Positions 7,521 through 14,126 of a stretch of 42,319 bases of DNA are shown piece after piece. Below the pieces are notes generated by a model. The model made no database searches and was not told the DNA's origin. It was given only the letters and a program-made list of their open reading frames with translations. Position 1 is the stretch's first letter. Each line of letters begins with the position of its first letter. The stretch is taken from positions 1 through 42,319 of the forward strand of contig LNIY01000094.1 of NCBI GenBank assembly GCA_001449105.1, in the 5' to 3' direction. Source of the DNA: Caulobacter vibrioides. GTDB lineage: Bacteria; Pseudomonadota; Alphaproteobacteria; Caulobacterales; Caulobacteraceae. Both the position numbers and the translations under genes were made by a program.

Positions 7521-8561
7521 GCGCCGGCCCTCCACCCATCGCATCGCGCCCACGACGCAGGCTCCGAACAGCAGGCCCTCGACCGCGCCGGTGACCACCA
7601 GGCTGGCCAGGCCCAGGCCCTGCTCGCCCAGCAGCGCGCCGATGGCGTCCAGGCGCAGGCGCGAGCCGGGGAAGCTTCGCGCCAGCAGGTCCAGGCTGCC
7701 GGCCATCAGGCGACCGCCGAGCAGCGGGATGACGGCGCCGATCGCCCCGCCGCACAGGCCGGCCAGGGCCATGCCGCGCCGCAGGGACCGATGGCGGGCC
7801 AGGCCCGCGCCGAGGCCTACGGCCGCGCCGACCAGCAGGCCCTCGAAGGCCCCGGCGATGCCGCCCGGCGCGCGGCCGAACAGCAGGTTGAAGGCGTCCA
7901 GGCCCAGGAGCTTGAACGCCGCCCCGATGGCGAGGCCGCCGAGCGCGCCCCCGACGGCGCCGCGCCACCATGGGCCGGGCGCGCGGGCGGCCAGGGCGAT
8001 CCCGAAGCCGACGCCCAGGCCACCGGTCAGGCCCACCAGCACGCACAGCGCCAGCATGACCAGCAGCACCGAACTGCCGCCGGCCTGCGAGGCCTGGGCC
8101 GCGCCGGCGAAGCCGTAGGCGATCCCGCCGATCGCGCCGGCCGTCCCGCCCCCGGCGGTCCCGGCCGCGCCGAGCAGCAGGGTGGAGGACCAGGCGGGGC
8201 GGGCCGTAGGTTCGGCTGGCTGAGCGGGCGACGGCGCGTCGGCCTCGATCCGCTCCACCGGCGCGACGAAGCGGTAGCCGTGCTTGGGCACGGTGGCGAT
8301 GAAGCGCGGGCTGGCGGCCGGGTCGCCCAGCAGGCGGCGCAGGGTGCGCACGCATTGGGTCAGGGCTTCGTCGGTGACTGGCACGCCGGCCCAGACCTCG
8401 TCGAGGAACCGCTCCTTGCTGACCAGCCGTCCCTCCTCGCGGACCAGCAGGGCCAGGGCGTCGAGATAGCGGGCGTTGAGCGCCAAGGGCTCGCCGTCGC
8501 GGGTCAGCCGGCGGTCGCCAAGGTCGAGGATGAAGCGCTCGAAGCGGTAGCGGCCGGACAA
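7518..8561 (-). CDS. Winged-helix regulator with multi-pass membrane domain
   Basis: The N terminus (residues 1-~105) is an OmpR/PhoB-type winged helix: YRFERFILDLGDRRL, then LNARYLDALALLVREEGRLVSKERFLDEVW, then LTQCVRTLRRLLGD and the wing PKHGYRFVAPV. After a Pro/Ala linker come about six glycine-rich hydrophobic segments to the end. It would be a one-component regulator acting at the membrane; CadC and ToxR instead have one helix and a periplasmic domain. No phospho-receiver is present. I take TTG 8561 as start because the protein then begins right at the domain (LSGRYRFE); an ATG at 8663 is in frame but lies inside repeat copy B. Signal and targets are unknown; the convergent GH43 gene is a possible target. 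Confidence 0.72.
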   Translation of the reverse strand: MSGRYRFERFILDLGDRRLTRDGEPLALNARYLDALALLVREEGRLVSKERFLDEVWAGVPVTDEALTQCVRTLRRLLGDPAASPRFIATVPKHGYRFVAPVERIEADAPSPAQPAEPTARPAWSSTLLLGAAGTAGGGTAGAIGGIAYGFAGAAQASQAGGSSVLLVMLALCVLVGLTGGLGVGFGIALAARAPGPWWRGAVGGALGGLAIGAAFKLLGLDAFNLLFGRAPGGIAGAFEGLLVGAAVGLGAGLARHRSLRRGMALAGLCGGAIGAVIPLLGGRLMAGSLDLLARSFPGSRLRLDAIGALLGEQGLGLASLVVTGAVEGLLFGACVVGAMRWVEGRR

Positions 8562-8639
8562 GTCTGGATCCCAGGTGTTGCGTCGGCGGGAGTATGCACG
8601 GGCGGAAGGGAAGGGCGAGGCCGTAGCCGCCTGGCGGCG

Positions 8640-8741
8640 GCCCCCTCCGGCCCTCTGGGCCACCTCCCCCAGAGGGGGAGGACCCTGGCCCGTTGGATGC
8701 TCCCCCCTCTGGGGGAGCTGTCGCGGAGCGACTGAGGGGGT
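8640..8741. repeat. Interspersed palindromic repeat, copy B (reverse of copy A)
   Basis: The reverse complement matches copy A (5058-5169) module for module: GGCCCAGAGGGCC with CCTCCCCCTCTGGGGGAGG, then CAGTCGCTCCGCGACAGC with CTCCCCC-AGAGGGGG, with a spacer of different sequence. It lies between two genes of the minus strand. Confidence 0.85.
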
Positions 8742-8748
8742 CTGCCCT

Positions 8749-9663
8749 CTACGACCCCGCCTTGTCGCCCGTCGGCTGCTCCTTGACCCCCAGCGCGTCG
8801 GCCAGCCGCATCTTGGCCGATCCCGGCCGCAACGGCTTCTGCTGGCTTTCGTGCGGGGCCCAGCCGGTGGCGGTGACGATCTCGAAGGTGGCGGGCACGC
8901 GGCCGTCGGCCTCGGCGAAGCGCTCCTGGTAGATCTCCAGCGCCCGGAACAGCAGCTTGCGGGTCAGGGGCTTGCGCGAGCGGTCGAGCAGCACGCTGGT
9001 CTCGCCCATGCGGCGCAGGTCCTGCAGCAGGGCGATCGGGTGGGCGTAGCGCACCTTCACCCGGTCGACGTCGGCCACCGGCAGGGTGAAGCCGGCGCGT
9101 TGCAGCAGGCCCGCGGCGTCCACCGTGTCGGCGAAGGGCGAGACGCGCATCGAGACGCCGCCGGCGATCTCGTCCTCGGCGGCCATCAGCGACTGGCGAA
9201 GCTCGGTCAGGGTGGCCCCGCCGAACAGGGCCCCGATGAAGAGGCCGTCGGGCCGCAGGGCGCGGCGGATCTGGATCAGGGCGCCCACCAGGTCGTTGGT
9301 CCAGTGCAGGGCCAGGGTCGAGACCACCAGGTCCAGCGTTTCGTCGCCGAACGGCAGGCGCTCCTCGTCGGCGACGACCACGGCGCCGCCGCGACCGGCC
9401 AGCATCCGGGCCGAAAGGTCGGTGTCGATCAGCAGGCCGATCTTGGCGGCGGCGTCGCTCTCCGAGAGCGCCGCGCGGAAAGCGCCGTCTCGGCTTCCGA
9501 GATCGACGGCGACCGGAAACTCCCGCAGGATCGCCTCCAGCCGCATGACGGCGTCACCCGCGGCGCGGGCCTTGAGGAAGCCGGCCTGGCCGAAGTTGGG
9601 CGCGGCGCGGTCGAGGCGGGCCCGGAGAAGGGCGCGGTCGAAGAGGAGGGGCGAACTGGTCAT
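8749..9663 (-). CDS. NDUFAF5-like SAM-dependent methyltransferase-fold protein
   Basis: A 304-residue class I SAM-binding protein. Motif I is VAVDLGSRDGAF, motif II IDTDLS, and the post-motif is STLALHWTNDLVGALIQIRRALRPDG followed by LFGGATLTELRQ, the pattern of the alphaproteobacterial homologues of human NDUFAF5 and of BioC relatives. NDUFAF5 hydroxylates an arginine of respiratory complex I; whether the bacterial protein does the same is inference. The start at 9663 begins MTSSPLLFDRALLRARLDRA, the usual N terminus. The ATG overlaps the opposite ATG of comF inside one CATG. A C-terminal tail (QPTGDKAGS) is disordered. Confidence 0.8.
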   Translation of the reverse strand: MTSSPLLFDRALLRARLDRAAPNFGQAGFLKARAAGDAVMRLEAILREFPVAVDLGSRDGAFRAALSESDAAAKIGLLIDTDLSARMLAGRGGAVVVADEERLPFGDETLDLVVSTLALHWTNDLVGALIQIRRALRPDGLFIGALFGGATLTELRQSLMAAEDEIAGGVSMRVSPFADTVDAAGLLQRAGFTLPVADVDRVKVRYAHPIALLQDLRRMGETSVLLDRSRKPLTRKLLFRALEIYQERFAEADGRVPATFEIVTATGWAPHESQQKPLRPGSAKMRLADALGVKEQPTGDKAGS

Positions 9664-10441
9664 GCGGGCGGAACATGGCGATTCCTTCTCCCGATGGAAA
9701 CCCGGTCCACGCCTGGTCGGTCTCGGACGGGGTCTGCTGGACCTGATCCTGCCGCCGCGCGCCTTCGACGGCGAGCCTGCCCTGACGCCGGGACTGTCGG
9801 CCGGGGCGTGGAGCCGCATCGTCTTTCTCGACGGACCGGTCTGCGACGGCTGCGGCGCGCCGTTCCCGTTCGACCAGGGCGAGCCGCTGTGCGCCCTGTG
9901 CCTGGCGCGGCCGAGGGTCTTCGCGCGCGCCAGGGCCGCCTGTCTCTACGACGAGCATTCCCGCGACCTCGTCCTGAAGCTCAAGCACGCCGACCGCACG
10001 GATCTCTCTGGCCTGTTCGCCCGCTGGATCTCCCGCGCCGCGCCCGACCTGCTGGAGGATGCGCAGGCCGTCGTGCCCGTGCCGATGCACCCGGCCCGCC
10101 TGCTGCGCCGCCGCTACAACCAGGCCGCCGAGATCGCCCGGCCGCTGGCCAGAGCGGCGGGGCGGCCCTACCTGGCCGACGCCCTGGTGAGAAAGCGCGA
10201 CACCGCCAGCCAGGGCGGCAGGTCGGCCGACGGCCGCCGCCGAAACGTCGCCGCCGCCTTCGTCGTGCCGGACCGACGGCGCGCGCGGATCGAGGGAAAG
10301 CGGGTGCTGCTGGTCGACGACGTGCTGACCACGGGGGCCACCGCCGAGGGCTGTGCGCGGGCCTTGCTGGCGGCCGGAGCGTCGGCTGTCGACCTGACTG
10401 TCGTCGCGCGCGTTACAGAAATGCGAAGCCGTCCTATATGA
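9662..10441 (+). CDS. comF: ComF-family phosphoribosyltransferase-like protein
   Basis: A 259-residue ComF/GntX homologue. A zinc site Cys61-x2-Cys64 ... Cys77-x2-Cys80 is followed by the phosphoribosyltransferase fold, with VPMHPARLLRRRYNQAAEIAR and the PRPP-binding loop VLLVDDVLTTGAT at about 215-227. ComF proteins are linked to DNA uptake in naturally competent bacteria and to a helicase loader role in some, but here the role is not known. The ATG at 9662 shares CATG with the divergent methyltransferase start. grxC follows after 29 bases, so the genes 9662-12023 probably form one transcription unit. Confidence 0.86.
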   Translation: MRAEHGDSFSRWKPGPRLVGLGRGLLDLILPPRAFDGEPALTPGLSAGAWSRIVFLDGPVCDGCGAPFPFDQGEPLCALCLARPRVFARARAACLYDEHSRDLVLKLKHADRTDLSGLFARWISRAAPDLLEDAQAVVPVPMHPARLLRRRYNQAAEIARPLARAAGRPYLADALVRKRDTASQGGRSADGRRRNVAAAFVVPDRRRARIEGKRVLLVDDVLTTGATAEGCARALLAAGASAVDLTVVARVTEMRSRPI

Positions 10442-10470
10442 GGGCGGGAATCCACCCTGTTGGAACCGAA

Positions 10471-10725
10471 ATGGCCAAGGTCACCATCTACACCCGTCCC
10501 TTCTGCGGCTACTGCGCCCGCGCCCTGAAGCTGCTCAACGACAAGGGCGCCGACTTCACCGAGATCGAAGCGGGCATGGATCCCAAGCTTCGTCAGGAGA
10601 TGATGGACCGTTCGGGCCGCAACACCTTCCCGCAGATATTCGTCGGCGAGCAGCACATCGGCGGCTGCGACGACATGATGGCGCTGGAGCGCGAGGGCCG
10701 GCTGGACCCGTTGCTGGCCGTATGA
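10471..10725 (+). CDS. grxC: Glutaredoxin 3 (GrxC)
   Basis: Dithiol glutaredoxin of 84 residues that uses glutathione to reduce protein disulfides and mixed disulfides in the cytoplasm. The active site is Cys12-Gly-Tyr-Cys15 in YTRPFCGYC, with the cis-proline loop TFPQIFVGE and the GGCDDMMALE glutathione-binding turn. The stop overlaps the start of the Nit1-type amidase in ATGA, so the two are translationally coupled; both act on the glutathione system. Confidence 0.93.
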   Translation: MAKVTIYTRPFCGYCARALKLLNDKGADFTEIEAGMDPKLRQEMMDRSGRNTFPQIFVGEQHIGGCDDMMALEREGRLDPLLAV

Positions 10726-11573
10726 GCGGCCCGGGGGGAGCTCTGCGCGTCGGTCTGATCCAGACCCGCACGCCCGCGACCCACGCGGCGGCGCTGGCGC
10801 ATGTCGCGCCGCTGGTCCGCGAGGCGATCGCGCAGGGCGCCCGCTTCGTGCTGACGCCGGAGTGCACCAACGTCCTGCAGAAGGACCGCGCCAAGCTCCT
10901 GCCGACCCTGACGGCGCTGGAGGACGATCCGGTGGTCGAAGGCCTGCGCGCGATCGCGGCCGAGACCGGAACCTGGATCGACGTCGGCTCGGCCCTGGTG
11001 CTGCGCGAGGACGGAAAAGCCGCCAACCGCCAGGCCGTGATCGACCCGACCGGGGCGATCGTCGCCACCTACGACAAGCTGCACATGTTCGACGTGCAGC
11101 TGCCCCCAAAAGACGGGAAGGCGGGTGAAACGGCGAAGGAATCGGCGACCTACACCCCCGGCGAACGGGCGGTGGTGGTCGACACGCCGCTGGCCGCCTT
11201 CGGCCTGACCATCTGCTACGACATGCGCTTTCCGGCCCTGCACCGGGCCCTGGCGCTGGCCGGCGCGAAGGTGATCACGGCGCCGGCCGCCTTCACCCGC
11301 CCCACCGGCGAGGCCCACTGGGAGGTGCTGCTGCGCGCCCGGGCCATCGAGACCGGCTCGTTCGTCATCGCCGCCGCCCAGGGCGGTTTCCACGAGGACG
11401 GGCGCGGCACCTGGGGCCGCTCGATCGCCGTCGGCCCTTGGGGCGAGGTGATCGGCAAGCTCGATCACGACGAGCCGGGCGTGCTGATCGCCGACCTCGA
11501 CCTGGACGCCGCCGACAACGCCCGCGCGGCCATCCCGGTCCTGGCCAACGCCCGTGAATTCACGGGTCCCTGA
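10722..11573 (+). CDS. Nitrilase-superfamily amidase, Nit1/deaminated-glutathione amidase type
   Basis: Carbon-nitrogen hydrolase of 283 residues with the catalytic triad Glu47 (LTPECTN), Lys119 (TYDKLHMFD) and Cys165 (TICYDMRFP). The DKLHMFDV and YDMRFP contexts fit the Nit1/NitFhit branch, known to hydrolyse deaminated glutathione, a side product of transaminases, to 2-oxoglutarate and Cys-Gly. This fits the overlapping glutaredoxin gene. It is cytoplasmic with no signal peptide. The DUF1178 gene follows 15 bases later on the same strand. Confidence 0.85.
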   Translation: MSGPGGALRVGLIQTRTPATHAAALAHVAPLVREAIAQGARFVLTPECTNVLQKDRAKLLPTLTALEDDPVVEGLRAIAAETGTWIDVGSALVLREDGKAANRQAVIDPTGAIVATYDKLHMFDVQLPPKDGKAGETAKESATYTPGERAVVVDTPLAAFGLTICYDMRFPALHRALALAGAKVITAPAAFTRPTGEAHWEVLLRARAIETGSFVIAAAQGGFHEDGRGTWGRSIAVGPWGEVIGKLDHDEPGVLIADLDLDAADNARAAIPVLANAREFTGP

Positions 11574-11588
11574 CCCCATATCCGGATC

Positions 11589-12023
11589 ATGATCAAGTAC
11601 GCGCTCGCCTGTGACCACGCGCACGAGTTCGAAGGCTGGTTCGGCTCGTCGAGCGACTACGACGACCAGGCCGCCCGGGGCCTCGTCGAATGCCCCTTCT
11701 GCGGCTCGACGGGGGTGCGCAAGCAGATCATGGCCCCCGCCGTGGCGGGCACGAAGGCCCAGTGCTCGGCTCCCGAGCCGGACGCCCGCATGCGCGAGAT
11801 GATGATGACCGCCATGAGCGAGGTGCGCCGCGAGGTCGAGGAGAACTTCGACTATGTCGGCGACCGCTTCGCCAAGGAGGCCCGCGACATCCACGAGGGC
11901 AAGTCCGAGGAGCGGGGCATCTACGGCGAGGCCTCGCCCAAGGAGGTGAAGGCCCTGCTGGAGGACGGCGTCAAGATCGCCGCCCTGCCGCCGGCCCCGC
12001 CGAAGAAGACGGACGTGAACTAG
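11589..12023 (+). CDS. DUF1178 family protein
   Basis: A 144-residue cytoplasmic protein of the alpha- and betaproteobacterial DUF1178 family. It has a metal-ribbon-like N terminus (CDHAHEFEGWF, then ECPFCGS), a Met-rich helix (MREMMMTAMSEVRREVEENFDYVGDRFAKEAR) and the conserved IHEGKSEERGIYGEAS signature. Function is unknown; in many genomes it lies beside the Nit1-type amidase and grxC, as here. The TAG stop is mirrored by the stop of the convergent dienelactone hydrolase gene, with three bases between the genes. Confidence 0.88.
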   Translation: MIKYALACDHAHEFEGWFGSSSDYDDQAARGLVECPFCGSTGVRKQIMAPAVAGTKAQCSAPEPDARMREMMMTAMSEVRREVEENFDYVGDRFAKEARDIHEGKSEERGIYGEASPKEVKALLEDGVKIAALPPAPPKKTDVN

Positions 12024-12026
12024 GGC

Positions 12027-12725
12027 CTAGCCCAGCTTCTCCTTGAAGAACGCCAGGGTGCGGCCGTTGGCCGTCTCGGCGTCGGTCTTGTCGTAGTGAT
12101 TGCCGCCCGGGCGGGCGAAGGCGTGATTGCGGCCCGGATAGACGTGGACCTCGACGTTGGAGCGGCCGGCCAGCGCCTCGACGATGGCCTTGCGGGCCTC
12201 GGGGCCGATGAACTCGTCCTCGCCGGCCAGATGCATCAGCAGCGGGGCCTTCACCGCGCCCGCCTCGCCGACATAGCGCTCGGTGCCGCCGCCGTAATAG
12301 GCCACGGCCGCGTCGGGGGCGCCGCGGGCCGCGCCGAGGAAGGTCAGCAGCCCGCCCAGGCAGTAGCCGGTCAGCCCGACCTTGCCGTTGCCGCCGGCGA
12401 TCGTCCGCGCCGCCTCGACGGTCTTGAGCACGTCGGCCGCGCCCTGGTCGAAGTCGTAGGCGCCGTAGATGTCGAGGGCCTTCTTCCAGTTCTCCTCGCT
12501 GTTCTCGGACATCGAGAGGCCCGGCTCGGCCCGCCAGAACAGGTCGGGGCAGACGGCGATGAAGCCCTGCACGGCGTATTCGGCGGCGATCAGGCGGATG
12601 CCGGCGTTGACGCCGAAAATCTCCTGCAGCACCACGACGACCGGCGCGGGGCCGCTGGTGTCGGGCCGCACGACCAGGGCCTGGAAGCTTCCGTCGTCGG
12701 TCTGGATGGTCAGGCTCTCGGCCAT
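12027..12725 (-). CDS. Dienelactone hydrolase family protein
   Basis: Alpha/beta hydrolase of 232 residues. The nucleophile is Cys122 in GYCLGG, with Asp170 (AGEDEFI) and His201 (RNHAF) completing a Cys-Asp-His triad, and Glu36 in VLQEIFGVN, the residue that holds the cysteine in an activated state in true dienelactone hydrolases. Such enzymes open lactone rings in chloroaromatic breakdown, but many homologues act on other esters, so the substrate is open. No signal peptide. The start ATG has a weak ribosome site (GAGGGAGAACGACC). No other aromatic-degradation genes are near. Confidence 0.86.
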   Translation of the reverse strand: MAESLTIQTDDGSFQALVVRPDTSGPAPVVVVLQEIFGVNAGIRLIAAEYAVQGFIAVCPDLFWRAEPGLSMSENSEENWKKALDIYGAYDFDQGAADVLKTVEAARTIAGGNGKVGLTGYCLGGLLTFLGAARGAPDAAVAYYGGGTERYVGEAGAVKAPLLMHLAGEDEFIGPEARKAIVEALAGRSNVEVHVYPGRNHAFARPGGNHYDKTDAETANGRTLAFFKEKLG

Positions 12726-12777
12726 GGTCGTTCTCCCTCGCGTTTGCGTGGGCCGACCATGCCGCGTCCCGTGGGGG

Positions 12778-12837
12778 GCGGGCTTGAACGATGCCGACTT
12801 TCCGGGGCGGCCGGACGGGCGGTTGGTTCAAGCCCGC
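12778..12837. repeat. 12-bp perfect inverted repeat with inner hairpin
   Basis: GCGGGCTTGAAC (12778-12789) and GTTCAAGCCCGC (12826-12837) are exact inverted copies, 36 bases apart. The spacer can itself fold (TCCGG ... CCGGA). It lies between the end of the 12847-13626 gene and the start of the dienelactone hydrolase gene, both on the minus strand, and could end the first or control the second. Confidence 0.55.
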
Positions 12838-12846
12838 GTCGCGCCC

Positions 12847-13626
12847 TCAGTCGAGCGGCGCCAGGATGGCCTCGCGGACGAGCGTCACCTTGCGGATTCG
12901 CGCGCCGGATCCGGCCGGAAGATCGAAGACGGCGCTCCAGGCCTGGTCGGGACCTCTGGCCGCGCCGGCGTCCTGCGCCAGCGAAGTCTCCAGCCTGACC
13001 CGATAGCACTCGACGCCGCGACGGCAGTCGTCGCGGCGTGTGACCACGCTTACCGAGCGGGGCCGGAACAGGCGTTCCTTGACGGCGGCCTCGGGGCAGC
13101 GGCCCTGGGCGCATGTGACGACGAGGCCGGCGTCCGGCGCCCGCAGCGCCGTGACCAGCGCTTTTGCGGCCATGACGGCGCTGAGATCGGTCGCAAGGAA
13201 GAAGTCGATCGTCGCAGGAATGTTCGACCACAAGACCGATCGCGCGTCGGCCAGGCCGGCGCAGGCGGCGTCCTGCTCTTCAAGCGTGGCGGCCGGGTCG
13301 TCCACCAGCAGATACTGGGTGCTGGAGCGTACGCCGCGCACCTTTGGAACCTCGGTCCCCTCGGGCGCGGCCCGCACGGCGATGGTGAACCTGTCGAGCC
13401 CGCAAACGCCGATCGCTTCGGCTCTGGGCCGGGTCTCGCCGCTCAGCTGTCGAAGCGGCCCGTCCTGGGTGAAGGCGGGGCGGACCTCGGCGACGAAATC
13501 GTTCAGAAGGGTCTCTATGCCGGCGCTCTGCTGGGCTGGTGGAAGCGCCTGCCAGGACTGGGCCTGGGCGGGAGTGGCGGCCAGGAGGGCGGCGCAGACG
13601 GCGGCGAGGCGACGGCTCATGCTCAA
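12847..13626 (-). CDS. Secreted cysteine-containing protein of unknown function
   Basis: A 259-residue protein I do not recognise. It begins with a Sec signal peptide (SRRLAAVCAALLAATPAQA, cut before QSWQAL). The mature part has seven cysteines (CGLDRF, AACAG, VTCAQGRC, DDCRRGVEC), which fits disulfides in the periplasm, and no membrane helix. Two ATGs (13626, 13620) are possible starts. It is the upstream member of the minus-strand run and is followed by an inverted repeat. Codon use is like the neighbours. Confidence applies to it being a real exported protein, not to a function. Confidence 0.7.
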   Translation of the reverse strand: MSMSRRLAAVCAALLAATPAQAQSWQALPPAQQSAGIETLLNDFVAEVRPAFTQDGPLRQLSGETRPRAEAIGVCGLDRFTIAVRAAPEGTEVPKVRGVRSSTQYLLVDDPAATLEEQDAACAGLADARSVLWSNIPATIDFFLATDLSAVMAAKALVTALRAPDAGLVVTCAQGRCPEAAVKERLFRPRSVSVVTRRDDCRRGVECYRVRLETSLAQDAGAARGPDQAWSAVFDLPAGSGARIRKVTLVREAILAPLD

Positions 13627-13664
13627 GGTTTAGCGCATGGCCCCGCCAAGTCCACGGGTTGCAT

Positions 13665-13699
13665 CTCCGCTCGCCTCGATCCGACCGAGGCGAGCGGAG
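13665..13699 (-). terminator. 14-bp perfect hairpin after the glycine-zipper gene
   Basis: CTCCGCTCGCCTCG (13665-13678) pairs exactly with CGAGGCGAGCGGAG (13686-13699) around a 7-base loop, just beyond the stop of the 13709-14020 gene. There is no T run on the minus strand, so termination is likely but not certain. Confidence 0.6.
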
Positions 13700-13708
13700 C
13701 CAAGCCGC

Positions 13709-14020
13709 TTAGCGGTAGCGGTATTCGTAGTGGCAGTTCTTCTTGGAGTTCTTCTTGGCGATCTGGTTGCCGGCGACCGCGCCGACCACGCCGCCGAGAA
13801 TCGCGCCCTCGGTCTTGGCGCCGTTGCCGGCCACGGCCGCGCCGAGCGTGCCGCCGGTCAGGCCGCCGATCACGGTGCCCTTGTTGCGCGACTTCTTGGT
13901 GCTCTTGCAGACGAGCACGCGCTCGCGGCGCTGCTGGGCTTCGGCCGCGGTGACGGCGACGGTGGAGGCGGTGAAGGCGAGGCTCACCGCGACGATCAGA
14001 GTTTTCATTTGGGCGCGCAT
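13709..14020 (-). CDS. Small glycine-zipper (17-kDa antigen-like) exported protein
   Basis: A 103-residue protein with a signal peptide (MKTLIVAVSLAFTASTVAVTAAEA) and one glycine-zipper 2TM domain, KGTVIGGLTGGTLGAAVAG then TEGAILGGVVGAVAGNQIAKK, followed by a basic tail ending HYEYRYR. The family is related to the rickettsial 17-kDa surface antigen and to outer-membrane lipoproteins such as SlyB, but no lipobox is present. The start at 14020 is chosen for the GGAGG 6 bases before it. The next upstream gene codes for a larger protein with the same zipper. Confidence 0.8.
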   Translation of the reverse strand: MRAQMKTLIVAVSLAFTASTVAVTAAEAQQRRERVLVCKSTKKSRNKGTVIGGLTGGTLGAAVAGNGAKTEGAILGGVVGAVAGNQIAKKNSKKNCHYEYRYR

Positions 14021-14068
14021 GGCGACCTCCGTTTGAGAGCGTTTGTTCGTGTCCCTTGCGGGGAATAA

Positions 14069-14121
14069 CGCCGAAGCTCCGTGTCGGTTCTATGTCGGCC
14101 GCCCGACGTGAAGCTTCGGCG
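14069..14121 (-). terminator. Hairpin terminator of the repeat-containing zipper gene
   Basis: CGCCGAAGCT (14069-14078) and AGCTTCGGCG (14112-14121) are exact inverted copies, with a second small stem (GTCGG/CCGAC) inside. On the minus strand the stem is followed by TTATT. It lies just past the stop at 14127 and inside the leader of the next gene. Confidence 0.55.
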
Positions 14122-14126
14122 CGGCC

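Noticed and set aside
8562..8663. N-terminal extension of the membrane regulator from ATG 8663
   Set aside because: The extension runs into the repeat element and does not look like protein; TTG 8561 starts at the domain edge.
12820..12840. T-loop-like GGTTCAAGCCC suggesting a tRNA
   Set aside because: No T stem, anticodon stem or acceptor stem can be drawn around it.
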